Assembly (NCBI GenBank): GCA_963848495.1
Contig: CAWKDV010000001.1
Location: 682,001 to 746,000, forward strand
Direction of reading: 5' to 3'
Length of the DNA stretch: 64,000 nucleotides
Source: JAICJR01 sp963848495
GTDB taxonomy: Bacteria > Actinomycetota > Thermoleophilia > Solirubrobacterales > Thermoleophilaceae
Below the pieces are notes generated by a model. It did no database searches, was not told the DNA's origin, and saw nothing but the letters and a program-made list of their open reading frames with translations. Positions 1-6,965 of the stretch are shown here, one piece after another (position 1 is the stretch's first letter; each line of letters opens with the position of its first letter). The translations under genes and the position numbers were made by a program.

Positions 1-33
1 ATCAACGAGCTGCTCGACGAGCGCGGCGGATGA
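1..33 (+). CDS. 3' end of an upstream gene (partial)
   Basis: The first 33 bases read in frame as the last ten codons of a gene (ending LLDERGG) followed by TGA. The stop overlaps the ATG of hemA in an ATGA tetramer, so the two genes are translationally coupled. Too little is present to name the product. Because it precedes hemA, a haem or cytochrome c biogenesis role is possible, but this is inference only. Confidence 0.6.
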   Translation: MNELLDERGG

Positions 34-1379
34 GCGACGGCCTGCTCGCCCTCGGCATCTCGCACAAGACCGCCTCGGTGGCGGTCCGCGAGCGGCTCGC
101 GCTGCCGGAGGGCCGCGCCGTCAGCGTGCTCACCGAGCTGGTGGCGCATCCGGCCGTGCACGAGGCGGTGGCGATCTCCACCTGCAACCGCGCCGAGCTC
201 TACCTCGTGGCCGCCGATCCGCTCGAGGCCGAGAACGAGGCCCTCGGCGCGCTGTCGCGCCAGGCCGGCATCCGGCCCACCGAGCTGCTCGGCTCGCTCT
301 ACTCGCTGCGCGGCATGGACGCAGTGCGCCACCTGTTCGGCGTGGCCGCGGGCCTCGACTCGATGATCATCGGCGAGGCCGAGATCCAGGGTCAGGTCAA
401 GCGCGCCTACGAGCTCGCGCTGGTGGAGAACGTCACCGGGCCGATCACCAACCGCCTGTTCCGGGACGCCCTCGGGGCCGGCAAGCGCGTTCGCACGGAG
501 ACCGCGATCGGCCGCTCGCACGTCTCGATCTCGAGCGTGGCGGTGGAGCTGGCGGGCGCCGTCGTGGGCGAGCTGGGTTCGCGCCGCGTGCTCGTGATCG
601 GCGCCGGCGAGAACGGCGAGCTCACCGCCCGGGCGCTGCGCGAGCGCGGCGTCGAGACGATCTTCGTGGCCAACCGCCGCTACGACCGCGCGATCGGCCT
701 GGCACAGCGCTTCGGGGGCCACGCCGTCCGCTTCGACGACCTGCCCGGCGAGCTGCTCAAGGCCGACATCGTGGTCAGCGCCACCGGCTCGCCGCACCAG
801 ATCGTGGGGCGCGAAGAGCTCGAGCTCGTAATGGAGCTCCGCGGCAACCGGCCGCTCCTCCTGATCGACATCGCGGTGCCGCGCGACATCGACCACAGCG
901 TGCGCGAGCTGCAGGGCATCACGCTCTACGACATCGACGATCTCCAGCGCGAGGTCGCCCGCAACGTCAGCGTGCGCCAGGCCGAGTCCACGCGCGCGAA
1001 GGTGATCGTCGAGCAGGAAGTGGAGCGCTTCGGCGACTGGCTCGGTGGCCTCGACGTCCTGCCCACCGTGGCGGCGCTGCGCGAGCGCGGCGAGGAGGTC
1101 GTGCAGCGGGTCCTGCGCGAGAACGAGTCGCGCTGGGAGTCGCTCAGCGACGCCGACCGCGAGCGCGTGGAGGTGCTCGCCCGCGCTGTCGTGAACCGCC
1201 TGCTGCACGAGCCCACGATGCGCATCAAGGCTGCGGCCGAGCGCGGCGGCTCCTACCTCTATCTGCAGGCCCTGCGCGAGCTGTTCGGCCTGGAGCCGGA
1301 GCCGCCCCGCTACGAGCTGGGCGAGGAGCGCGAGTCGGCGCAGGTCACGCCGATCGACGCGCGCCGCAGGCGGCAGTAG
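30..1379 (+). CDS. hemA: glutamyl-tRNA reductase
   Basis: Cytoplasmic NADPH-dependent enzyme that reduces glutamyl-tRNA(Glu) to glutamate-1-semialdehyde, the first committed step of C5 tetrapyrrole synthesis. The 449-residue product has the family length. The active-site Cys lies at about residue 52 in ISTCNRAELY. A conserved GLDSMIIGEAEIQGQV segment is near residue 110, a Rossmann motif (VIGAGENGELTARAL) near 187, and the C-terminal dimerisation helix carries the usual hemA LLHEPTMRIK segment. The ATG overlaps the preceding stop by ATGA. Its pathway partners hemB and hemL lie 15-19 kb downstream on the same strand. A strong hairpin follows the stop. Confidence 0.97.
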   Translation: MSDGLLALGISHKTASVAVRERLALPEGRAVSVLTELVAHPAVHEAVAISTCNRAELYLVAADPLEAENEALGALSRQAGIRPTELLGSLYSLRGMDAVRHLFGVAAGLDSMIIGEAEIQGQVKRAYELALVENVTGPITNRLFRDALGAGKRVRTETAIGRSHVSISSVAVELAGAVVGELGSRRVLVIGAGENGELTARALRERGVETIFVANRRYDRAIGLAQRFGGHAVRFDDLPGELLKADIVVSATGSPHQIVGREELELVMELRGNRPLLLIDIAVPRDIDHSVRELQGITLYDIDDLQREVARNVSVRQAESTRAKVIVEQEVERFGDWLGGLDVLPTVAALRERGEEVVQRVLRENESRWESLSDADRERVEVLARAVVNRLLHEPTMRIKAAAERGGSYLYLQALRELFGLEPEPPRYELGEERESAQVTPIDARRRRQ

Positions 1380-1388
1380 GGCAAAACA

Positions 1389-1421
1389 GAGCGGGGCGCC
1401 ACATCGTGTGGCGCCCCGCTC
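1389..1421 (+). terminator. strong hairpin after hemA
   Basis: A perfect 15-bp GC-rich stem (1389-1403 pairing with 1407-1421) closes a 3-nt TCG loop, starting 10 nt after the hemA stop. No U-tract follows, only an A-rich run, as is common for high-GC actinobacterial terminators. It should end hemA transcription before the kinase gene. Confidence 0.75.
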
Positions 1422-1518
1422 AGACCCAAAACCCGTCAGGAGGTGGGCGGTCCTGCCTGATTTCCTGCCCGCCCAAGAGTGTCTGCTCCTGTTTTCGGTT
1501 TGTGGGCTTTCTGCCGAT

Positions 1519-1536
1519 ATGGGGTCTGGACCCCAT
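1519..1536. promoter_or_regulatory. palindrome directly upstream of the histidine kinase start
   Basis: Perfect inverted repeat with 8-bp arms, ATGGGGTC and GACCCCAT, around a 2-nt centre, ending 8 nt before the ATG at 1545. It overlaps the place where a ribosome binding site would lie, and none is visible. It could be an operator or a dispersed short palindrome; no second copy was seen in this window. Confidence 0.4.
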
Positions 1537-1544
1537 CTTTCGGT

Positions 1545-2513
1545 ATGAACAAGCGCGGAACCCTCATAGGACAGACCATCCTGGTCAATGTCTTCCTGGT
1601 CACCGCGGTGCTCTTTGGTGCCACCTCCGCGGCGAACCTGAACCTGCGCATCCAGGGCGAGCGCCTGCAATTCGCCCTGCTCGCCATGTCGATCATGCTG
1701 GCGCTGCTGGCGAACATCATGATGCTGCGGCGGCGCTTCTCCCCGCTGGAGGAGCTGATCGACCGCCTCGAGGCGATCGATCCCGCCAACGTCGCCAGCT
1801 TCGAGGAACCGGCCGCCGGCGGGATGGAGGAGGTCGACCGCCTTGCCGCAACCTTCCGGCGCCTGCTCGAGCGCGTGGAGGCGGAGCGCCGGCGCAGCGG
1901 CCGGCTCGTGCTGCGCGCCCAGGAGGAGGAGCGCAAGCGCGTGGCGCGCGACCTCCACGATGAGGTGAACCAGGCTCTCACCGCGATCCTTCTGCGTCTC
2001 ACCGCGCTGATGCAGGACTCCCCCTCGCCTGAGTTCGAGAGCGAGTTGGTCGAGCTCAAGCGGCTGGTGAACCAGGCGATGGAGGAGCTGCTCCAGCTCG
2101 CCCGCCAGCTCCGCCCGAGCGCGCTCGACGACCACGGCCTCGTGCCGGCGCTCGAGGGGCACGTGCGGCGCTTCGGCGAGCAGCACGGGATCGAGGCGCG
2201 GCTCGACACACAGGGCCGCCCCGACTCGCTCGGGGACGACCAGCAGCTCGTGATCTACCGGGTGGCCCAGGAGGCCCTGGCAAACGTCGCTCGCCACGCC
2301 CTCGCCACCCGCGTCGAGGTCGATCTGGTGGCCTGCGGCAGCGGCGTCGACCTCGCCGTGAGGGACGACGGCGTGGGCTTCAACGGCAACGGCCGCCGCA
2401 ACGGCGGCCTGGGGCTGAACGGCATGGCCGAGCGAGCGCGGCTCGTGGGCGGTCAGCTCAGCGTGGAGTCACGACCAGGAGAGGGCACGACCGTGTGCCT
2501 GCACGTGCCCTGA
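1545..2513 (+). CDS. NarL-family sensor histidine kinase
   Basis: Membrane sensor kinase of the HisKA_3 class. Two hydrophobic segments at about residues 8-30 and 42-60 flank a short loop, followed by a HAMP-like stretch and a dimerisation/phosphoacceptor helix (RVARDLHDEVNQAL, His near 138). A C-terminal HATPase domain shows an N box (AQEALANVARHA) and the G boxes VRDDGVGF and GGLGLNGM. The in-frame start 22 codons earlier would add an unlikely N-terminus, so the ATG at 1545 is preferred. The stop overlaps the next start as TGATG, giving tight coupling with the response regulator. With almost no extracytoplasmic loop, the signal is probably sensed in the membrane. Signal unknown. Confidence 0.92.
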   Translation: MNKRGTLIGQTILVNVFLVTAVLFGATSAANLNLRIQGERLQFALLAMSIMLALLANIMMLRRRFSPLEELIDRLEAIDPANVASFEEPAAGGMEEVDRLAATFRRLLERVEAERRRSGRLVLRAQEEERKRVARDLHDEVNQALTAILLRLTALMQDSPSPEFESELVELKRLVNQAMEELLQLARQLRPSALDDHGLVPALEGHVRRFGEQHGIEARLDTQGRPDSLGDDQQLVIYRVAQEALANVARHALATRVEVDLVACGSGVDLAVRDDGVGFNGNGRRNGGLGLNGMAERARLVGGQLSVESRPGEGTTVCLHVP

Positions 2514-3151
2514 TGATCCACATCCTCGTCGCGGACGACCACGGCATCGTGCGCTCCGGAATCTGCATGCTGATCGACAAGCAGGAGGGCATGCGCGTCG
2601 TGGCCGAGGCCGAGGACGGGCTCGAGGCGGTCGAGTTCGCCCAGTCGCGCCGCCCGGACGTGGCGATCCTCGACGTCTCGATGCCGCGCATGACCGGCCT
2701 GCAGGCCGCGCGCGAGATCAAGGCGCGCCTGCCCGACACCTCGGTGCTGCTGCTCTCGATGCACGACGACGAGCGCTACTTCTTCGACGCGGTGAACGTG
2801 GGGGCGTCCGGCTACGTGCTGAAGCGCGCCGCGGACACCGACCTGATCGACGCCATCTACGCGGTGGCGCGCGGCGAGAAGTTCGTCTCGCCGGACACCG
2901 AGCGCGCCGCGATCAAGGAGTGGCTCGAGGGCGACCGCTCGGAGCGCCTCGCCGACCCGCTCACGCCGCGCGAGCTCGACGTGGTGAAGCTGATCGCCGA
3001 GGCCCACACCAACAAGCAGATTGCCGCGGCGCTGCACGTGTCGGAGAAGACCGTCGAGTCGCACCGGGCGAACGTGCTCTCGAAGCTCGGCATGCGCGAC
3101 CGCGTGGAGCTGGTGCGCTACGCGATCCGGCGCGGCCTCGTGGAGCCGTAG
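2513..3151 (+). CDS. NarL/FixJ-family response regulator
   Basis: Cognate regulator of the preceding kinase. The 212-residue protein has a receiver domain with the acidic pocket ADDHG near residue 8, phosphoacceptor Asp in VAILDVSMPRMTG near residue 54, and a conserved Lys in YVLKRA. A LuxR-type HTH follows (LTPRELDVVKLIAEAHTNKQ, then VSEKTVESHRANVLSKLG). The start is the ATG in the TGATG overlap with the kinase; an upstream in-frame GTG is less likely. Its 3' end overlaps the convergent glycosyltransferase gene by 34 bp. Confidence 0.94.
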   Translation: MIHILVADDHGIVRSGICMLIDKQEGMRVVAEAEDGLEAVEFAQSRRPDVAILDVSMPRMTGLQAAREIKARLPDTSVLLLSMHDDERYFFDAVNVGASGYVLKRAADTDLIDAIYAVARGEKFVSPDTERAAIKEWLEGDRSERLADPLTPRELDVVKLIAEAHTNKQIAAALHVSEKTVESHRANVLSKLGMRDRVELVRYAIRRGLVEP

Positions 3152-4002
3152 AGCACGCCGGCGTTCTCGGCGGCCCGCACCGCCCGCTCCATCAGCAGCG
3201 AGTCCTGGCGGCGCAGCGCCGCGACGAGCGCGCCCAGCGCAGAGCTGGCGGCCTGCCTGGCGGCGAGCGCGCGGGTGCGTCCCCGCCGGGCGCCGAGCGC
3301 TCGCCCGTAGGCGAACCGGCGCCGCAGGAACGACCTGCGTGTGAGGCGCTCGGCCGGGATCACGTGCCAGACGCCGGCGTCTGGCAGGTAGCGCACCCGG
3401 TAGCCGAGCCGCTTGAGGGCGCGCTGCGCCTCGTCCTCCTCCGAGAAGTAGATCCGCCCGGCGCTGTGCCCAAAGCGGGGGTCGAACCCTCCCGCCGCCC
3501 GCAGCGGCGCCACCCGAAACGAGATGTTGGCCCCGTAGACGGTGGTCACGGCCGGGTCGAGGTCGCGCGGCTCGGGCCCGAGATCGAGCAGCGTGAGGGC
3601 CGGCAGGAGCGGCGGCGAGAGCCACTCGGGCGCCGGCGCAGCGAAGCGCGGCCAGATCGGCCCGCCGATGCAGGCGATGTCGTCCGATGCCGCCTCCCAC
3701 GCGCCCGAAAGCGCTTGGTACCAGCCATTTTGCACCACCGCGTCGTCGTCCACGAAGGCGAGCACGTCGTCCTCTGCGCACCACTCGAGCGCGCGGTTAC
3801 GCGCCAGCGAGAGGCCCTCCCGCGGCTCCTCCAGCAGCACCTCGCCGGGCTCGCGATCCGCGTCGCGCTCGGCCGCCGGGAGGCCGCTCGCCACGACCGC
3901 CAGCAGGCCCTCCGGCACCTGGGAGCGAAGCGCCGCAAGTGCCTCGGCCACCTGCGCGGGCCGCCGGTTGGTGCAGACCGCGACTCTCACCCGACCCGTC
4001 AC
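3118..4002 (-). CDS. family 2 glycosyltransferase
   Basis: Predicted inverting GT-A glycosyltransferase using a nucleotide-sugar donor, probably at the inner face of the membrane in polysaccharide or glycolipid synthesis. The N-terminus reads VRVAVCTNRRP, the LARNRALEW helix is present, and the metal-binding motif is FVDDDAV. EEDEAQRALKRLGYRVRYLPDAGVWH is typical of the acceptor half. No clear transmembrane anchor. GTG start at 4002 (a second GTG at 3990 would remove four residues). The 3' end runs 34 bp into the response regulator on the other strand. Acceptor unknown. Confidence 0.85.
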   Translation of the reverse strand: MTGRVRVAVCTNRRPAQVAEALAALRSQVPEGLLAVVASGLPAAERDADREPGEVLLEEPREGLSLARNRALEWCAEDDVLAFVDDDAVVQNGWYQALSGAWEAASDDIACIGGPIWPRFAAPAPEWLSPPLLPALTLLDLGPEPRDLDPAVTTVYGANISFRVAPLRAAGGFDPRFGHSAGRIYFSEEDEAQRALKRLGYRVRYLPDAGVWHVIPAERLTRRSFLRRRFAYGRALGARRGRTRALAARQAASSALGALVAALRRQDSLLMERAVRAAENAGVLYGSTRPRRIA

Positions 4003-4079
4003 GGGGGCGCAGCGTAGCCGGGCTCATGCATGTCTAGACTGTCTGGCACCCGGCTCGAACGTGAGGGAGCCTCGATCCG

Positions 4080-4568
4080 ATGCTCGAGATGGTGATCTAC
4101 GGAGTGAGCTTCGACATGGTCGGCAAGCAGCCGATCGTGCTCCTGAAGACTCGTGAGGGGAACAAGTTCCTGCCGATCTGGATCGGTCATCCCGAGGCTG
4201 CCGCGATCCTGATGAAGCTTCAGGGAGCCACAACTCCGCGGCCGATGACCCACGACCTCATCAACGACATGCTGGGCGAGCTCGAGGTCTCCTGTACCAA
4301 GGTCGCGGTCACCGAGCTCAAGGAGAACACCTTCTACGCGTCGATCACGCTGCAGCTCAACGGGCGCGAGATCGAGATCGACTCGCGGCCATCTGACGCG
4401 CTTGCGCTCGCCGTGCGCACAAGCGCGCCGATCTTCGCCGCCGAGTCCGTGATCGAGGAGTCCGCGATCGAGTTCGAGCACGAGGTCGAGGACACCGAGG
4501 AAGTCGTCGAGAAGTTCAAGGACTTCCTCGACAACGTCACCCCTGAAGACTTTGCGGGCGGCTCCTAG
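4080..4568 (+). CDS. bifunctional nuclease (DUF151) family protein
   Basis: The 162-residue protein matches the DUF151/BFN family along its length (VLLKTREGNKFLPIWIGHPEA near residue 20, IDSRPSDALALAVR near 100). Members have been reported with RNase/DNase activity in plants and are conserved in actinobacteria and Thermotoga; the role in bacteria is unclear. An acidic C-terminus (EFEHEVEDTEE) follows. The TAG stop shares a CTAG with the stop of the convergent sensor fragment gene. A TAGACT box near 4030 may be its -10. Confidence 0.9.
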   Translation: MLEMVIYGVSFDMVGKQPIVLLKTREGNKFLPIWIGHPEAAAILMKLQGATTPRPMTHDLINDMLGELEVSCTKVAVTELKENTFYASITLQLNGREIEIDSRPSDALALAVRTSAPIFAAESVIEESAIEFEHEVEDTEEVVEKFKDFLDNVTPEDFAGGS

Positions 4569-5194
4569 GCGGGCCGCAGGTTGTTCACACGGCGTGCCAG
4601 TCGGCGGGCGACCAGGTAGCCGCCCATCAGCGTGATCAGGAGGGCGATGCCGCCCGCGATGAGGACGCGGTTGCCGAACAGGGCGACGGGGCCGTGGACG
4701 TCCGAGAGGTCGCGCGTGTAGACCGCCACCCAGACCGGATGCTTGAAGGGCAGCGGAACGGCCACCTGCGCAGTCCGGCCCGCCGCTCCGTTGACGATCG
4801 CGCCCTGTGTCCTGCGGGTCTGTGAGGCGAGCACCTGAAGGCCACGGTTCGCATCGACCGTGCCGGTACCGCGCGAGTTCGAGAAGACGTCGAAGGCAGG
4901 CGGTGCGCCCTGCCGGCGCTGGATCTCCGACAGGGTGACCTCGGCGTCGGAGCGGTCGGCGAGGGAGCGGACGAGCCGATCGAGCTGGGGCGCCTTGATC
5001 TCGTGGCTGATCTTGCCGGTGATGAGGGGCGTGAAGGCCGGCGCGACTCGTTCGAGCTCGGTCAGCCGCTGGTTCTCCACGCGCGCCCGGAGCTGCGGGA
5101 CGACCACGAAGAAGATCGCGGCGACGGCCCCGGCCGTGATCAGCGTGACCAGGAGCCCCAGCTTCGTTCCGAGGGACCGGCCGAAGCGGCTCAT
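4565..5194 (-). CDS. stand-alone sensor module, paralogue of the kinase at 55.4-56.8 kb lacking its kinase part
   Basis: The 209-residue protein begins MSRFGRSLGTKLGLL and contains TM1 (about 13-33), an extracytoplasmic sensor region (35-165) and TM2 (about 178-198), then stops at RRVNNLRPA where a HAMP domain would start. It aligns without gaps to residues 1-209 of the complete kinase encoded at 55413-56828; by eye about two thirds of positions are identical, including the ENQRLTELERVAPAFTP segment. HAMP, HisKA and HATPase domains are absent and the convergent DUF151 gene occupies the space. The frame is intact, which suggests it is maintained, perhaps as a decoy or heterodimer partner of the kinase, or that the truncation is recent. 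Start chosen by match to the paralogue. Confidence 0.85.
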   Translation of the reverse strand: MSRFGRSLGTKLGLLVTLITAGAVAAIFFVVVPQLRARVENQRLTELERVAPAFTPLITGKISHEIKAPQLDRLVRSLADRSDAEVTLSEIQRRQGAPPAFDVFSNSRGTGTVDANRGLQVLASQTRRTQGAIVNGAAGRTAQVAVPLPFKHPVWVAVYTRDLSDVHGPVALFGNRVLIAGGIALLITLMGGYLVARRLARRVNNLRPA

Positions 5195-5235
5195 GGGTCG
5201 CCAGCCTAGACCCGGCCTGCACCCCAGCGCGCCGG

Positions 5236-5673
5236 TCAGCGGGTTGCGCAGGCCTCCACGAACCGCGCTCCGAGCTCGCTCCAGGCGTCCCGGGTGCGTG
5301 TGCGGCGGTCGGCCGCGGCATCGCCGAGCCGCTCCCAGCCTCGCTGCTCCAGCCGCACCGCCGTGCCCTCGCCGGCCGGGCTGAAGGTCACCTCGACCTC
5401 GGTCGCCTCGCTGCGGTCGAAGAAGAGGTGCCAGAGGTAGCGCAGGCGGCCCGGCGGGTCCCAGTCGAGCACCTCGCCCCAGTCGTGCTCGGCGCCCCCG
5501 GATGCATGCTCCACGATCCGGCCGCCGACTTTCGGCTCGAAGGTGATGGCCGAGGGATCGCCGCTGATCGTGTGAGAGGAGGGCCACCAGGTCCCGCAGC
5601 GGCGCGTCCAGACGTCGAAGGCGTGCGCCGGCGGGACGCCGACCTCGAACTCCAGGACGAGCGCGTCGGTCAT
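5236..5673 (-). CDS. SRPBCC (AHSA1-like) domain protein
   Basis: The 145-residue protein has the START/Bet v1-like fold signature of the AHSA1 group: VGVPPAHAFDVWT at the N-terminus, GGRIVEHASGG in the middle and LEQRGWERLGD near the end. Such proteins bind hydrophobic ligands. The ATG overlaps the stop of the ArsR gene (ATGA), a widespread pairing in which the regulator controls the SRPBCC gene. Ligand unknown. Confidence 0.85.
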   Translation of the reverse strand: MTDALVLEFEVGVPPAHAFDVWTRRCGTWWPSSHTISGDPSAITFEPKVGGRIVEHASGGAEHDWGEVLDWDPPGRLRYLWHLFFDRSEATEVEVTFSPAGEGTAVRLEQRGWERLGDAAADRRTRTRDAWSELGARFVEACATR

Positions 5674-5981
5674 TTAGTGTTCTCCGCCACGATCCGGAAG
5701 CGCGTCGCGGCCTGGTCCCACACCTCGGCGAAATAGTCGCGGATCGCGTCGACCCCCTCGCCGCGCAGCTCGTAGATGCGCCGGGTGCCCACGGCCCGGT
5801 CGCTCACCAGGCCGGCGTCCTTCAGCAGGCGCAGGTGCCGCGATACCGCCGGCCTGCTGATCGGGAGCCGATCCGCGATCTCCTGCACCGAGCTGCCGCC
5901 CTGGCTGAGGATCTCGACGATCGAGCGGCGGTTCGCGTCACCGAGCGCGTCCAGGGCCTCTCGATGCAGTTCCCGCTCCAT
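5670..5981 (-). CDS. ArsR-family transcriptional regulator
   Basis: The 103-residue winged-helix repressor contains LGDANRRSIVEILSQGGSSVQEI followed by the recognition helix ISRPAVSRHLRLLKDAGLV and the wing GTRRIYELRGEG. No metal-binding Cys pair is seen, so it belongs to the metal-free subgroup paired with SRPBCC proteins. The ATG at 5981 is chosen because upstream in-frame codons run into the divergent operator region. Likely autorepressor acting on the CCGTAAC repeats just upstream. Confidence 0.88.
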   Translation of the reverse strand: MERELHREALDALGDANRRSIVEILSQGGSSVQEIADRLPISRPAVSRHLRLLKDAGLVSDRAVGTRRIYELRGEGVDAIRDYFAEVWDQAATRFRIVAENTK

Positions 5982-6018
5982 CCGTAACCGTGATGCTACC
6001 GTAACGCACACGTTACGG
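5982..6018. promoter_or_regulatory. CCGTAAC repeats, probable ArsR operator
   Basis: Three copies of the heptamer CCGTAAC lie between the divergent ArsR gene and the 6045 gene: a direct copy at 5982-5988, and an inverted pair at 5999-6005 and 6012-6018 (GTTACGG) around a 6-nt spacer. On the minus strand a TAGCAT box falls within this block. The layout suggests the regulator represses both its own operon and the divergent gene. Confidence 0.6.
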
Positions 6019-6044
6019 AGAGCCCAACGCGAAGGAGCACGACG

Positions 6045-6464
6045 ATGGCGGCAGCGACGTTCACCGGGTCCGGCACCGTGGCCGATCCCTGGACCCTCAA
6101 GACCCCGCCAGGCAAGTCGGAGTACCAGGCCTACCGAGACGAAACGGCCGATCCGCCGGCGCTGGTGGTCCAGGTGGGCACCACCGAGCTGCGCTATCAG
6201 CTGCGCTGCATCAGCGATCTCGAGGAACTGCTGCAGAACCACGGCGACTGGATGCCACTCGGCAGCGCCGACGAGCAGAAGCCGGCCGCCGAGGGCAGCG
6301 TCGAGGCGTGGGCGCGCTCGCCCGGGAACCCGGTCGGCGGCTGGTACGGCATGAAGAAGGGCCTCCGCGGCCGCTTCGGGAACTACGTCCCGCCGGTGCT
6401 CGAGGCGCTCGGGCTGGCCGAGGTCGAGCACAACCCCCGCAACAACCGGATGCGCGCCGTCTAG
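6045..6464 (+). CDS. conserved uncharacterised protein divergent from the ArsR pair
   Basis: The 139-residue soluble protein begins TFTGSGTVADPWTLKTPPG and ends LGLAEVEHNPRNNRMRAV, with VVQVGTTELRYQLRC and LGSADEQKPAAEGSVEAWAR in between. It has no signal peptide or membrane segment. I recognise it as a family seen in actinobacteria but can assign no function. GAAGGAG lies 8 nt before the ATG. The operator upstream is shared with the ArsR/SRPBCC pair, suggesting a common regulon. The stop shares CTAG (6461-6464) with a gene remnant on the other strand. Confidence 0.75.
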   Translation: MAAATFTGSGTVADPWTLKTPPGKSEYQAYRDETADPPALVVQVGTTELRYQLRCISDLEELLQNHGDWMPLGSADEQKPAAEGSVEAWARSPGNPVGGWYGMKKGLRGRFGNYVPPVLEALGLAEVEHNPRNNRMRAV

Positions 6465-6568
6465 GCCACGCCCAACTGCTGCATCAGTCCCAGCCGGTCG
6501 ACGACGTTCCAATGTTCGGCGATGCGTCCGTTGCGGATCCGGACGATGTCGAGCCGCTCCACGCACTC
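6461..6568 (-). pseudogene. C-terminal remnant of a SnoaL-like cyclase/NTF2-fold gene
   Basis: Minus-strand translation gives about 35 residues, including LDIVRIRNGRIAEHWNVVD and a LMQQLG end, the hallmark C-terminus of SnoaL-like ester-cyclase proteins. There is no N-terminal half: the reading frame opens only at the end of the neighbouring, different NTF2-like gene. Its TAG shares a CTAG with the convergent gene, so the 3' end looks ancestral. This is probably a decayed tandem duplicate. Confidence 0.6.
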
Positions 6569-6965
6569 AGCCCAGCGTCGCGGCGGAGGCGAAGGCCTCG
6601 GCGCGGTCGCGGCAGAGCTTCAGCGCGACCGCGTGGCCGTCCCGGAACGTCCACAGGTGCGCGCCCGGCCGCTCCACCACCGTGCCGCTGGCCTTGCTCA
6701 CCCCGCGCCAGTGCACGATCACCACCAGGTGCTGGCCGAGATCGATGAACTCCTCGGCCACGACCACGAAGGGCGTCTCCCACGAGGACAGCCACATGCG
6801 CATCGTCGAGACGAAGCCGTCGTAGCCAGGCTCGACCATGATGTCCGGGAAGTCCTCGTCCAACGACAGCGCGACGTCCGGAGCGAAGATGTCGGCGCGC
6901 CGGTAATCGCCGCGGGCCCACTCGTCGTAGAGAACGCGCAGCGTCTCGACGTCGTCGGCGCTCAT
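6567..6965 (-). CDS. NTF2-like (SnoaL-like) domain protein
   Basis: The 132-residue protein has the cone-shaped NTF2-like pattern: VLYDEWARGDYRRADIFAPDV at the N-terminus, EEFIDLGQHLVVIVHWRG in the middle and HLWTFRDGHAVALKLCRDR at the end. No catalytic residue can be assigned. It overlaps the ddl stop by ATGA (6962-6965) and is last in the aminotransferase-ddl unit. An unrelated SnoaL remnant lies directly after it. Confidence 0.8.
   Translation of the reverse strand: MSADDVETLRVLYDEWARGDYRRADIFAPDVALSLDEDFPDIMVEPGYDGFVSTMRMWLSSWETPFVVVAEEFIDLGQHLVVIVHWRGVSKASGTVVERPGAHLWTFRDGHAVALKLCRDRAEAFASAATLG

Noticed and set aside
2453..3784. Long antisense reading frame over the response regulator and glycosyltransferase
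   Set aside because: Arg/Ala/Gly-rich composition with no domain; typical opposite-strand openness of 70% GC genes. Many such frames elsewhere were left out for the same reason.
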